A stretch of DNA of 64,000 nucleotides from Symbiodinium natans. Lineage: Eukaryota; Sar; Dinophyceae; Suessiales; Symbiodiniaceae. The stretch is from assembly GCA_905221605.1 (NCBI GenBank), contig CAJNDS010002358.1, forward strand, positions 1 to 64,000, read 5' to 3'. The first letter of the stretch is position 1. Each line of letters starts with the position of its first letter. Of this stretch, positions 18,879 to 28,502 are shown piece after piece. The notes beneath the pieces are model-generated. The model was given only the letters and a program-made list of their open reading frames with translations. It made no database searches and was not told where the DNA came from. The translations under genes were made by a program, and so were the position numbers.

Positions 18879-19013
18879 TTGGGATGTTCCCCCTTAAACG
18901 AACAGTCCTTAACAGGGATGATAGTGCCCCTTTTAGGGTTTAGGGTTTAGGGTTTAGGGTTTATATTTTAACCCTTTTTTTAAGGACTGTTAGTACAAGG
19001 GGGAACATCCCAA
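18879..19013. mobile_element. Foldback element, family C, copy 2, with telomere repeats inside
   Basis: Ends TTGGGATGTTCCCCCTTA and AAGGGGGAACATCCCAA. It is 135 bp against 102 bp for copy 3; the excess equals a 33-bp TTTAGGG tract at 18931-18963 in its centre. Confidence 0.85.
18931..18963 (+). repeat. Telomere repeats nested in foldback element
   Basis: Four to five TTTAGGG units between the two arms of the family C copy, at the position where other copies have none. Confidence 0.92.
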
Positions 19014-19218
19014 TTCATGGGCAGTTTCTTTTAATTGTAGGGTGATACGTACCACTACTGAGAGCATAGCCACGCTGTATCTACCCTAGTTACTATGCTA
19101 GCGACAGCTTGTTCGACTATCCAAAAATAAACCCTAAACCCTAAACCCTAACTGGGTTTTGGGGCTTGGGGCTGTGTCCAGACTGGGCCCTAAAACTGTG
19201 CTCCTGCAGTCTTCAACC

Positions 19219-19335
19219 CTTATAGGGTTCTTAAGGGAGGGAACCTTAGGGGAGCTTAGGGAGCCTTGGGGAGTAGTGGGGAGTATTAGGGGGCCTTGGG
19301 TTACATACCCCCTTGAACCGCCGTTCCTGGTCCAA
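19219..19335. mobile_element. Foldback-like element, family G, copy 1
   Basis: TATAGGGTTCTTAAGGGAGG on the left, then GGGAGCCTTGGGGAGTAGTG and GGGTTACATACCCCCTTGAA, shared with 23846 and 48943. The 48943 copy ends with the complementary CCCTTAAGAACCCTATA. Confidence 0.6.
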
Positions 19336-19372
19336 CCCTTGGGGTTGAAGAAGCCTTTTGGGTGGAATGCAG

Positions 19373-19541
19373 TGAGAACCGTTTTGGAGGATGCTTTCAA
19401 AAGAGCCTGCAAGAATGACCACGTCCTCATCGACCTGGTTCAGTTCCACATGAGCCACTCCAAGGAGGTGAGCCACAAACACTACCAGAGCCGAGGCGTA
19501 CCCTTCTTCCAGCAGGCCTTCAAAGACGAGCTACCTGGACT
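19373..19541 (+). CDS. Candidate exon of a tyrosine-recombinase-like protein
   Basis: Acceptor GGTGGAATGCAG and donor TGGACT|GTGAG enclose a frame reading TVLEDAFKRACKNDHVLIDL then VQFHMSHSKEVSHKHYQSRG and VPFFQQAFKDEL. HMSHS followed by KHYQ resembles the C-terminal H-x-x-(H/W)...Y box of tyrosine recombinases (Crypton-like or integrase-like). The catalytic arginines are not in this piece, so it may be a fragment; the resemblance is from memory of the motif only. Confidence 0.42.
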
Positions 19542-19659
19542 GTGAGAACAAAATCACCTTGCCTCCCTTCAGAACCCTGTATAACCCTTCTGGGCAGCAC
19601 AGCCCCCCCGCGCTGGCCCATCCACCTGCGGGCATAGTCAACGGCGGTTGCCTAACCGG

Positions 19660-19805
19660 AATCCCAAAACCCCCATAATCCGGAAAAGCCCGCCAAACCC
19701 TCAAACCCCCCAAACCCTGAACCCCAAAACCCCTAAACCTCTAAAGCCCTTAAAACCCCTAAACCCTAAAACCCCTAAACCCCCCCCCCCCCCCCCCCCC
19801 CCCCC
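19660..19805. repeat. CCCTAAA-like, C-rich stretch ending in poly-C
   Basis: AAACCCCTAAACC units followed by about 25 C at 19781-19805. No gene. Confidence 0.8.
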
Positions 19806-20386
19806 AGGTCTTGCAAGCCGACACTCCCCCCGGAGACTTTGGCCCAGGCAGCACAGAGATTCGCTTTCGGCTTTCAGCTTTTGGGGGCTTTAGGGGGTTT
19901 TACGGGGGTTTTACGGGGGTTTTTACGGGGTTTTGCGGGGTTTTAGGGGGTTTTCGGGGTCTTAGGGGGTTACAGGGTTAAAGGTGTTTAGGGTTGTGGT
20001 GGTTTAGGGCTTGCGCTTTCGGGTCTTGGGCGCTCCGGGGTGCCTTGGAGTTTGGAGGGCTTGGGCGACGCGACGCGCGAGGGCGGGGTGTGATCCTTCT
20101 GGGGGGGCATCTCAGGAACCTCGGAACCCGACATAAAACCCTGAACCCCTGAACCCCTGAACCCCTAAACCCCTAAACCCTCAACCCTAAACCCTACAGA
20201 ATAGACGTGAGTTTTTCCGGACATGGCGGGGGGGGGAGGGGGTGGAGGAAGCATGAAACTTCCCGGAACCTGAACACTGTAGACCCGAAACCTTAGACCT
20301 TGAACCCTAAAGCCGGCCAGACCCTCGACCCCTGAAGCCTGCAGAAACACCTCAACCTTATGCAGACCCTTCTTAGCAGTAGAGTC

Positions 20387-20452
20387 GGTAACCTTTAACC
20401 CTTTTGGGGTAAAATAGCCCCCTTAGAATCCCAAAGGTTAACCTTTAGTTCT
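20387..20452. mobile_element. Small foldback
   Basis: GGTAACCTTTAACCCTTTT pairs with CCCAAAGGTTAACC; about 66 bp, single copy seen. Confidence 0.45.
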
Positions 20453-20460
20453 CCTAAACA

Positions 20461-20577
20461 CTGGACAACGAAGCCTACGATGCTCAACAGGACCTCAAGA
20501 GATTGCTGTTCGATGAGATTGCCCCGGACTTCGAAGTCGTCATTCAAGACGAGGCAAGGCTTCGGAGCAAAAGATGT
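20461..20577 (+). CDS. Candidate exon
   Basis: One of the clearest islands: CTG GAC AAC reads LDNEAYDAQQDLKRLLFDEI then APDFEVVIQDEARLRSKR, amphipathic and acidic. The left splice site is unclear (a stop lies just upstream in frame); a TTTAGGG array begins on the right. Not recognised. Confidence 0.45.
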
Positions 20578-20894
20578 GGGGGTTTAGGGTTGGGTTTAGG
20601 GTTTAGGGTTTAGGGTTTGCTTAGGGCCGCAGTGGTTCAGGGCTCAGGGTTGCGGTGGTTTTTGGGGTTCGTCTTCCAAGAATGGCGAAGGGTTTAGGAA
20701 GGGTTGAGGGGTTGCCTCCTAAACTTACATGGGCTTTCTGGGAAGGTCTGGCAGGGGGGGGGCGGGGGGCGAGTGTGCTGGAATTCCTTCAGAGCCCCAA
20801 GTTTTTGTTCTGAATTCCCTTGAGCAAGTCTGAAGGTGAGCACTTCTCCCGAAACCCTCTGTTTGGAGACTTTTGTTCCCTATGTACGAGTTCA

Positions 20895-21060
20895 ATAGGG
20901 TGCGTTCTAAGGGTCCTTATATTAAAGAAGATACGTTAAATCTTACTGGGTACGATTTAAGGCTTGCGGCATGTTCCTTCACGAAGGAATATACCTTCAA
21001 TCCCTCGTCGGATCTCAGGCTAAGGGATACTGTTAACCCGAAGCTCCTGCATTAAGGAGT
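20895..21060. mobile_element. Diverged foldback related to family B
   Basis: Contains AAGGAATATACCTTCAATC and TTAAATCTTACTGGG in inverted relation; ends GCATTAAGGAG. The short frame across it is not treated as a gene. Confidence 0.4.
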
Positions 21061-21285
21061 TCCTGACCCTTAACCATTAACCCGTAAACCCTGAGCTTTC
21101 CGGATGCCTTGCACTTGGTGCTACATCGGAACACCCCAGGGTTTAGGTTTAGGGTTTAGCGTTTAGGGTTTAGGATTTAGGGTTTAGGGTTTAATTAGGA
21201 GGGCCCCTAACCCTAAACCCTAAACCCTACGAACCCAGACTCAACAACCTCGAGGCCCAGCAGAAGCCTTCTGAAAGCCGGGCAA

Positions 21286-21480
21286 AGCACACACACACAC
21301 ACACACACCACCAAAGCGCGCCCAAGAACCCTAAACCCTAAGACCCTAAACCCTACAACCCTAACACCCTACAACCACAACCCTAAAACCCTACAACCCT
21401 AAAACCCTAAACCCTAAACCCAAGGAACCCAAACAACCCTGAAAATAACCCTACAACCCTGTAAAACCCTAAACCCAAAA
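21286..21480 (-). repeat. CA microsatellite plus CCCTACAA/CCCTAAAA variants
   Basis: AC dinucleotides to 21308, then mixed 7- and 8-mers CCCTAAA, CCCTAAAA and CCCTACAA. Confidence 0.85.
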
Positions 21481-21498
21481 AATCCCTGAACCGTGCAG

Positions 21499-21540
21499 GT
21501 CATCCGAGTGCACAAGTTCCTCCTCGCCGCGAGAAGTCAG
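21499..21540 (+). CDS. Possible micro-exon
   Basis: Acceptor CCGTGCAG, then GTC ATC CGA reading VIRVHKFLLAARSQ before TAG. Confidence 0.28.
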
Positions 21541-21627
21541 TAGAAGCCCCGGCTTCCTGGATCGTAGCCTACTCGGGGTAGGCCCTGAATTCCCCGTTGT
21601 TTTAGGGTGTAGGGTTTATAGGGTTTA

Positions 21628-21755
21628 GGGCTACTAGGACCCGGAGTGCTCCCTTATTCCCATTTGGGTAGGGTTTAGGTTCCCTTACAGACTCTCAGAC
21701 CCTATTAAAACCAAAAGGGGCCACCCCTCTTTTTTCTAGGTTACTCTTGGGCCCC
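21628..21755. mobile_element. Foldback element, family E, copy 4
   Basis: CTACTAGGACCCGGAG on the left, CTAGGTTACTCTTGGGCC on the right, with GGTTTAGGTTCCCTTACA inside. Confidence 0.55.
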
Positions 21756-21862
21756 CTAAACCCTAATCTCTAAACCCTAAACCCTAAACCCTAAGGCCTA
21801 GTAGGGCATCTCCCTGAACCCTAAACCCCTTAAACCCCACACCCGGAAGCTGGTGTTCGTGG

Positions 21863-21915
21863 GGGTATAGGGTTTAGGGTTTAGGGTTTAGGGTTTAGGG
21901 TTTAGGGTTTAGGGG
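21863..21915 (+). repeat. Interstitial telomere array, TTTAGGG
   Basis: Seven units. Confidence 0.95.
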
Positions 21916-22106
21916 TACTACGATGGCACTGAGCATGCATCGACTTCCCATAGGTGCCTCCAAAAGCACAGGAGTTCGGGCTTTCGGGTTTTTTGTTCCC
22001 AGAACGGGCGGAGCCTGGAGCTTGCGGCGATTTTCTGTGCTGTACAATTACCCGACTATAGGGTTTAGGGCTTCGGGGTTTAGCGCTTAGCGGTTTGGGT
22101 CTTTTC

Positions 22107-22211
22107 TTGCTGGTTCTTAGAAGGGAATGAGGGTACCAGGTTCCTTATATCCCCGTTAAGGGGGTGTTATAAGGTACCTAATTCCCTCATTTTGTAGGAA
22201 AAGCCAGTAAG
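22107..22211. mobile_element. Foldback element, family J
   Basis: Left TTGCTGGTTCTTAGAAGGGA and right complementary GTAGGAAAAGCCAGTAAG; inner arms GAATGAGGGTACC and GGTACCTAATTCCCTCATT. A weaker relative lies at 23321-23400. Confidence 0.68.
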
Positions 22212-22437
22212 TATTTTGCACCATCGCATAAACCTGAACCTCAACCCTTTCAGACAAGGCCTCCTCAAAACTTTCTTCCCGCCACTCGATTGACTTCAAA
22301 CTGATCGTACTCTTCGCCTTTGACTTTTTCTCTGTATCACTTGTTACTTGTTCTTCGTGTCTCGCGTGTGACTTTTTTTGTATGCACGTGGCGGCATTCT
22401 CGCCTGTGACTTTTTGTGCGAGCACGGGTAACAACAC
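22212..22437 (-). CDS. Possible exon on the minus strand
   Basis: Minus frame reads AQKVTGENAATCIQKKSHAR, HEEQVTSDTEKKSKAKSTIS and LKSIEWREESFEEALSERVE, charged and helical, before running into the family J element. This is the best minus-strand candidate in the left half; no family recognised. Confidence 0.33.
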
Positions 22438-22534
22438 TGTAAATGACAGCGTTTTGCTAGCACGTTCATCATTATTGTTGTCGTTGTTGCTCTTGTTATC
22501 TTTTATTCCTTTGTTGTTTGCTCCTTTCTTGGGG

Positions 22535-22640
22535 TCTAGGATGCCCAGCAGAGTTCTGATTTTCGGGGGGCTTAAATTCCCTTATACACCCCTTTAAGCA
22601 AGAAGGAGCACCCTGTTTAATGCTAGCTTACTGGGCAACG
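22535..22640. mobile_element. Foldback element, family E, copy 3
   Basis: TCTAGGATGCCCAGCAGAG left, GCTAGCTTACTGGGCAA right, ACACCCCTTTAAGCAAG inside. Confidence 0.62.
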
Positions 22641-23182
22641 TGCAGGTTTCAAGCCTTTGGGTTTAGAGCACAGTAAACCCTAAAATTCAAAGCGAACCCT
22701 AGACCCCAAACCCTAAGCCCCTAAACACCCGTGTAAGACAACGACAGCGCATCACTGACTCGGCTCCCATGGATGCAGGGTTTCTCCTGTATAGGGTCCC
22801 ACAGACTCCCAGTACCCCTTCGTTCTGGCAAGCACCCTAAGAAAGGGCCACAGAAGACCTCATTACGGGGTAGCTTCTCTTTTGGGCCTAGGGCTTACCC
22901 ACCCAGCCTCCCAGGAATATGCGCCACGAGCTTCGCCTAAGTCCCTAACACCCACACGCTTTTCATGCCTCGCCCCACAGACCTCACCCCACCCCTCCAA
23001 ACCTCGCAGAGCATGGGTCGAGGACTCAACTCTCCCACAGAACCTCAGCCAACAACAAATGCCAGCAGGACTCTGAAATGAAGGGTTTGAGGTTCAGGGC
23101 CTACCCCCAAACCCCAAACCCTAAACTTTAAACCCAAAGTAGAGCTGCAACCGATCCTAAGCTGACCTTACCCCGCCTTTGA

Positions 23183-23257
23183 CGCATCGGCCTCGCTCGG
23201 GTGACCGACGATGAGCGCAGCGAAGAGGAGGAGGTCAGGGCTCGGGGGGATTTACAG
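23183..23257 (+). CDS. Candidate exon
   Basis: Frame reads RIGLARVTDDERSEEEEVRA then RGDLQ; right edge TTTACAG|GGTTTAGGG. Acidic. Confidence 0.37.
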
Positions 23258-23450
23258 GGTTTAGGGTTTAGGGTTTAGGGTTTTCTAGAATCTCGGGGCT
23301 TCGCCTATTGATTCTTGCAGGGAATGAAGGAATCAGGTATCTTAAAGCCGTAAGCCCTAATCCCTGATATCCGTACACAGGGTACCTCATGGGGGAAGCC
23401 CTGGTTCTTGGGATCCGGTGGGCTCAGGAATCTTTGGCGTTTCGGGGGTT

Positions 23451-23600
23451 CAGGGTTTAGAATTCAAGGTTTAGGGTGTGGGGTTTAGGGTTTAGGGTTT
23501 AGAATTCAAGGTTTAGGGTTTAGGGTTTAGGGTTTAGGGTTTAGGGTTTAGGGTTTAGGGTTTAGGGTTTAGGGTTTAGAATTCAAGGTTTAGGGTTAAG
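23451..23600 (+). repeat. Telomere array with in-register 14-bp variant
   Basis: TTTAGGG array containing TTTAGAATTCAAGG three times, with AGAATTC at 23459, 23501 and 23578; spacings 42 and 77 are multiples of 7. Confidence 0.95.
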
Positions 23601-23660
23601 GGTGTAGGGCTCCAGGTTCTCGGCTTTGGGGCGGCTTGGGGGGCTTTCGGATTTCCGCAG

Positions 23661-23732
23661 TGCTTTGCACGTAGAGGCAGTTGCACGGCCAACGAGGTTT
23701 TCAAACGCAGCTTAGCAATGCAGGAGCCTGGA
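23661..23732 (+). CDS. Candidate exon
   Basis: Acceptor GGATTTCCGCAG, then CFARRGSCTANEVFKRSLAM and QEPG before TAG. Confidence 0.4.
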
Positions 23733-23845
23733 TAGTTACCAGGATCATCCCCTTCTCACCTGCCAAACCCCCGTTTCAGCAACTACCCGAAGTATCCCGA
23801 TTCTGTTCACATGGGCCTGGATGGGTATGGGAAGCCTAGGGAGCC

Positions 23846-24010
23846 CTAGGGAGCCTTAGGGAGCAGTGGGGAGTAGCTACTCGGGAAGCTTGGGTTACAT
23901 ACCTCCCTCGAATCCCCCTCCCTTAAGGACCCTAAACCCTAAACGCTATAAACCCAATTCTACCCCCCCCCCCCTCTCGAATCCCTCTCCCTTAAGAACC
24001 GCCCCTGGTC
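23846..24010. mobile_element. Family G element, copy 2, with internal CCCTAAA and poly-C
   Basis: Shares GGGAGCCTTAGGGAGCAGTG and TTGGGTTACATACCTCCCTC with copy 1. Its right part is duplicated (CTCGAATCCC at 23908 and 23976) around two CCCTAAA units and a C-run. Confidence 0.55.
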
Positions 24011-24282
24011 CAGGAGAGACAAGGAGGCGGAGCCGCGCGTGCGTCCGGCCGCCCCTGGCGCCTTGGCTGAGAGTTTAGGGTTTGAGAGCTTCAGGGTTTA
24101 GGGTTTAGGGTTTAGGTTGGGAAATATCCCTAAACCCTAAACCCTATCCGCCACATCCTTCCCTCCCCCAACTCCCACTCCCTGTACGATAGTCCTTGAC
24201 TTCAGGTTAAGGGTTGTTTTCAGAAAGGTAAACAGTTCAATAATCCCAGGTCCCGAAAACTCCTGCTGCTCCCAGGTCCCCA

Positions 24283-24388
24283 CGGTTTAGGGTGTAGGGT
24301 TTAGGTTTAGGGTTTAGGTTTAGGGTTTCGGGTATAGGGTTTAGGGTTTAGCGGGCGGTTTAGGGGTTAGGGTTTAGGGTTTAGGAGG
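24283..24388 (+). repeat. Telomere-like TTTAGGG tract
   Basis: Mixed TTTAGG, TTTAGGG and TGTAGGG units. Confidence 0.85.
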
Positions 24389-24441
24389 AGAGGAAGAGGA
24401 GGGGCCCTGTTACAAGCTATCATGTAGGACTTGGGGGTGTA

Positions 24442-24774
24442 ATGATTGGCTGCGTAGTGCCTCTTAGACTCTCCAGCAGTGCAGGTGCCCCGTGCCACGG
24501 TATGAGCTCAGTCGCCTTGCTGCGGATTGGAAACCGCCCAAGCAAGATGTCCACTGCCGGGAAGCCGTTTTCTAGGGCCATTCGTTTCGAGGTACAGGTG
24601 CTGCGGCTGATGACAACACAAGATTGGCAGAAGGCATCGCCCATTGAGGTGTTCATTGCCAGGACAGCTGTTGATCTTCCGCCCACAGCTGTCGACGCGT
24701 CTGCAAACCGCGTTGCGCTCGGGATCAAACACGGCCGGCAAGAAGCTCGATTGAGAGTAAGCAGTAAACAGTAG
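24442..24774 (+). CDS. Possible exon or small gene, 110 codons
   Basis: ATG-initiated frame of 110 codons. The middle reads LRIGNRPSKMSTAGKPFSRA, IRFEVQVLRLMTTQDWQKAS and PIEVFIARTAVDLPPTAVDA. It lies in a repeat-free stretch, unlike most islands. No family recognised; the minus frames are less convincing. Confidence 0.4.
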   Translation: MIGCVVPLRLSSSAGAPCHGMSSVALLRIGNRPSKMSTAGKPFSRAIRFEVQVLRLMTTQDWQKASPIEVFIARTAVDLPPTAVDASANRVALGIKHGRQEARLRVSSKQ

Positions 24775-24894
24775 ACGATGCGTGTTGTGATTTTCCGTTT
24801 GTTGCTGCAAGCTGTTGCTTGAACTCTGTCAGGCTGCTCTTCTTTGCTACTCTGAAGGTTCTCAGGGTACTATAGCTCCCAAACCCTTCACACC

Positions 24895-24978
24895 CCAAAC
24901 CCTAAACCCCAAACCCTAAACCCTAAACCCCAAAACCCTAAACCCCAAACCCTAAACCCTAAACCCCAAACCCCCGCT
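24895..24978 (-). repeat. Telomere-like CCCTAAA/CCCCAAA array
   Basis: CCCTAAA alternating with CCCCAAA, the complement of the TTTAGGG/TTTGGGG mixture at 14973. Confidence 0.9.
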
Positions 24979-24990
24979 TCAACTTCGCAG

Positions 24991-25098
24991 AGAGCTGAGG
25001 GGACCTGGAACCGGAGACGTTGGTCCTTTACGGCGAGGCCGGCTGGCCATGGGAGTCCAAGAGCCCTTTAACAGCGCAGCCTTAAAGCTGCGAGGGTT
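24991..25098 (+). CDS. Possible exon, frame ambiguous
   Basis: Acceptor CTTCAACTTCGCAG. One frame reads GDVGPLRRGRLAMGVQEPFN, another DLEPETLVLYGEAGWPWESK. Confidence 0.33.
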
Positions 25099-25446
25099 TA
25101 GGGTTTAGGACTTAGGGTTTAGGGCTTAGGGCTTAGGGTTTGGGATTTGGGGTTTAGGGTTTAGGCGTTTCCTCCTCAGGCTGCGTGAGGTGGGAGATGA
25201 TATCGAATAGATCTTCACGATCGGGCCATAGATGCACTTGAGGGAACTCACAGTCCCCTTCTACCCCCCCCCCCCCGGCCCCCGCCCCGTCTAAGACGGG
25301 ACAAACAGAAGCTCAACCCCAAAACGAACTCCAGCCCGAAAGAAAGCGAAAGCCTCAACCCTAAGACCCTCCCTACACCCCAAACCGGCACACCCTCCTT
25401 ACCCCCCCTTACAAGCCCCTTACCCCCCTTACACCCCCCTTACACC

Positions 25447-25515
25447 CTACCGAAGCCCCTAAACCCTAAAACCCTAAAACCCTAAAACCCTAAAACCCTA
25501 AAACCCTAAAACCCT
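25447..25515 (-). repeat. 8-bp CCCTAAAA array
   Basis: Seven consecutive octamers, one base longer than the standard unit. Confidence 0.94.
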
Positions 25516-25532
25516 AAACCCCCTCTCCCCGA

Positions 25533-25607
25533 AGCACAGCCTTGGACAGGAAGGAAGACGCGGTCGCATCCACGATGCCTTCGAGCCAGTGGACATGTGC
25601 GCTGTGT
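25533..25607 (+). CDS. Candidate exon, start of a zinc-finger-like motif
   Basis: Frame reads STALDRKEDAVASTMPSSQW then TCALC. SSQWTCALCG resembles the first half of a RanBP2-type zinc finger (W-x-C-x2-C-x), which would then be cut by the TTTAGGG array at 25610. The second cysteine pair is not adjacent. Confidence 0.4.
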
Positions 25608-26855
25608 GGGTTTAGGGTTTAGGGTTTAGGGCTTAGGGTTTAGGGTTTAGGGATGAGGCGTCGATCGTTTGGGGCTGAGGGGGTTGAAGGGCTGTTCGGG
25701 GGTTTTCTACTACCCTGGATGGAACCCCAAAATTTCATACCCTGAACACCAAACTGGGCACCCTCCAGGTTTTGGGGGTTTAGGGTTTGGGGTTGGGGCC
25801 GAAACCTTGCACTCCAAAAAACCCGCAAGCCCCAAAGTTTAAAGTTTGCTTCAAGGCCTTGGGTTAGGTGGAGGAGCCGACGGGAGGGGAAGGGGGGAGG
25901 GGGGAGGGGGAGCGTTGAATTGAAGCTGAACCTTCTAGACCCTAAACCCGAAGCCCTAAGCCCTTGTCCTTAAAGGAGTAGGTAAACCAAGTAGCAATGA
26001 TTGATTCCAAAGTCTCCCTCAGGTTCCCCATGTATCTCCTCTCACTTAGGCCACTTGCCCTTGACTCTATGTTTAGAATCTAATGCCTAAGCCCTAAAGA
26101 CTAAACACCGCTCCCAAGATGCACGATTAGACCTTTTGAGGTACTGGATCCAGGATGAGGACGGGCGGAATCATGAATTGCTGGCGGCAGAGGTTGTTCA
26201 CCCAAAACCTAGGAGGTAGAGTGAACCATGTGAAACCCTCCGCCCCTCTCCAGCACTACACTCACAAAAAGCCCACGTGGATCCTAACAGCTACACTTGC
26301 TCACACACACACACGAGTCCAGGGTTAGGGTTTCAGGTGTCAAAGTCAAGAGTTTAAATGTCCTGCCCCCGCCCCCACAAAACCCCGGCACCCCCACCCC
26401 CCAATCCCCTCCCCACCCTTCCCAAGAATCCATTCTACCCAGTGCCCACAAAAAGACCCTACGTTTGGGGCTTAGGGTTCGAGTCCATGGGCAGAGCCTT
26501 GTTCGATACTTGTCCTGGAGGGCGGCACAAAAAGGGCAGCAGTCAAAAAGGGCACCTTATTCCTAGGTTACTCTTGGGCCTAGATGCGCTTGCCTTCCCC
26601 TTGCGGGGGGGAAAACCCTAAACCCTTAACCTAGAAACCCTAAACCCTAAACCCTAAACCCTAGGTTTAGGGTTGTTTCTCAGCTGAGGGATCACTTCGG
26701 GGGTTCCAAGCTCCCGAATCGGGGGGAATCGCCATTCTAGGGTTTAAGGGGGTTTATGGTTTAGGGTTTAGGGATTAGGGTTTAGGGGCTTAGGGGTGTA
26801 ATGTAAGTTCTGGGTTTCAGTTTAGGGCTCTGCCCGTCTGCTTGTGGGTGCACAG

Positions 26856-26930
26856 GAGACGGGCGAAATCGTCAGGGACGCAGCTGGAAAGATCCAGGCC
26901 GCGAAGATCAGCAAAATCGTACCGGAGAAC
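26856..26930 (+). CDS. Candidate exon
   Basis: Acceptor GTGGGTGCACAG, then ETGEIVRDAAGKIQAAKISK and IVPEN. Composition is convincing; product unknown. The stretch 25620-26850 before it holds family E-like fragments (26530-26580), short telomere runs and no other supportable gene. Confidence 0.42.
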
Positions 26931-27281
26931 CTAAAGACTATTCCTAGACCCTATATCCTCACCCCTAAGCCCTACTCTCCTAACACCCCTCGTGTCTCTT
27001 GAGTTGGGGCAGAAACCCTAAACCCCAATAATTAAGCCCCAGTCAGCAGGGCGAGAGATAGGGAGCTACGGAGGCCTTTAGTAATTTAGGCCCTCGTCCC
27101 CTTCTGAAGCGTCTGCTATGAAGCGACCCTTAGCGCAGCTATACCACCACTACGGCTTAGGGGTGTTTGTCGAAGTAACTTGAACATCAGGGCACGTCAC
27201 CATGGGACCGTGCAAAATTTGGGAGGCTCAAAGCGCAAAGCTGGCGGCTTCGCCTTGGGAGGCTGTTTAGCTGTGAGGTAG

Positions 27282-27515
27282 ATGGGATGTCATGAAAGTC
27301 ACGCATGCCTGGCAGCAGAGCCCATGGAGGGCTCGAGTGTGGTCTACGCCAAAGGCTTGCCAGCACCTGCAAAACATGTCCAAGCTCCGAATCATTCCAC
27401 GCATAAACTGCACGTCCGGCAGCTCAACGCCTTCCTCCTTGACGTGGCCAAGCACCCATGCGCTTTCCAGTCTGAGGTGGAGGAGCGACGCTGGCAGTTG
27501 TTGGGGGAACCTTGA
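27282..27515 (+). CDS. Possible exon
   Basis: Frame of 77 codons including GSSVVYAKGLPAPAKHVQAP, KLHVRQLNAFLLDVAKHPCA and FQSEVEERRWQLLGE. A second + frame continues to 27708 and a minus frame of 121 codons overlaps, so strand is not certain. Confidence 0.33.
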   Translation: MGCHESHACLAAEPMEGSSVVYAKGLPAPAKHVQAPNHSTHKLHVRQLNAFLLDVAKHPCAFQSEVEERRWQLLGEP

Positions 27516-27992
27516 GAAGCCAGGCAAAGGAGTCATGAAACCTGGCACGGTCACGGTCATCGATCTGCTGGGCATAGCCGGTGGTGGCGGGGCTTCGGTA
27601 ACCCGCCACTGCAGACCCTTGACATCGTGCATCTGCCAATATCTGTCTAGTCACATGTTTGCATATCATTTTATCGGTGTTGTTTGTATGCCAATTTGTT
27701 ATCTTTAGTCATGCTGATGCAGTGATGCCATCTGACGGTCAGAACGGGCTGCACCGACAGTACACGCACTGAAAGATGCGTTTCCTTCCGGATGCAGCGT
27801 TTCAACTAATTAAGTGCCATCGTCCTTCCTGACCCGTGTCCTTCGTTTTTGGAAGGTCCTTTTTTTTAAGGCATGCCGCTGTCCTGTCGCCACAGAGTCG
27901 CGTGAGCAAAGGCATCTCGCAGCCATGTGTTCCGAACCCCAACACCCTAAGCCCTAAACCCTAAACCCTAAACCGATTCTCCCGTCCGTCAG

Positions 27993-28130
27993 AAGATGCA
28001 GCTTGGCATCGACTCTCCTTCGACACGAAAGCGCAACTCAGGCTCATACCCTGAGTCGCACATCCTGCCCAGAGTAGCAAGAAGCGTCTGCAGGCTGATG
28101 CATGCTGACTGCCCGAGAGGGCTGCACTGT
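27993..28130 (+). CDS. Candidate exon
   Basis: Acceptor ATTCTCCCGTCCGTCAG, then KMQLGIDSPSTRKRNSGSYP, ESHILPRVARSVCRLMHADC and PRGLHC; right edge TGTAG|GGTTTAGGG. The CX7C..HC residues hint at metal binding, not assigned. Confidence 0.46.
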
Positions 28131-28207
28131 AGGGTTTAGGGTGTGGGGTTTAGGGTTTAGGGTTTAGGGTTTACGGTTTACGGTTTACGGTTTACGGTTT
28201 ACGGTTA
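28131..28207 (+). repeat. Telomere array switching to TTTACGG
   Basis: TTTAGGG units, then about six TTTACGG units (28167-28203), then TTAGGG. Confidence 0.95.
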
Positions 28208-28222
28208 GGGTTTAGCATTCAG

Positions 28223-28293
28223 ATGCCAATATCTTGCTTGGCTATCAAGACGCAAGCGGCCATTGTCTCGGGCATCGGCCCATCTCTTTCAAG
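28223..28293 (+). CDS. Possible exon
   Basis: After TTTAGCATTCAG the frame reads MPISCLAIKTQAAIVSGIGP then SLS. Confidence 0.3.
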
Positions 28294-28400
28294 TAGGCCT
28301 TACTGCGGCCTTACGCGGGGATCTGGCCCAAGGCCCGGCAAACTCGTGGAATGTTCTTGCTGTATATGAAACAGGGGGAGAAAAGGAGCACACCTTAATG

Positions 28401-28502
28401 TTGGGATGCTCCCCCTTAGACTAAAAAGTCGTTCATAGGGATCATAGTACCCCATATCATATTCCCTACAAGGGACTGTTAGAACAAGGGGGAACATCCC
28501 AA
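28401..28502. mobile_element. Foldback element, family C, copy 3
   Basis: 102 bp; ends TTGGGATGCTCCCCCTTAG and ACAAGGGGGAACATCCCAA. Centre GGGATCATAGTACCCCATAT, no telomere repeats. Confidence 0.82.
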
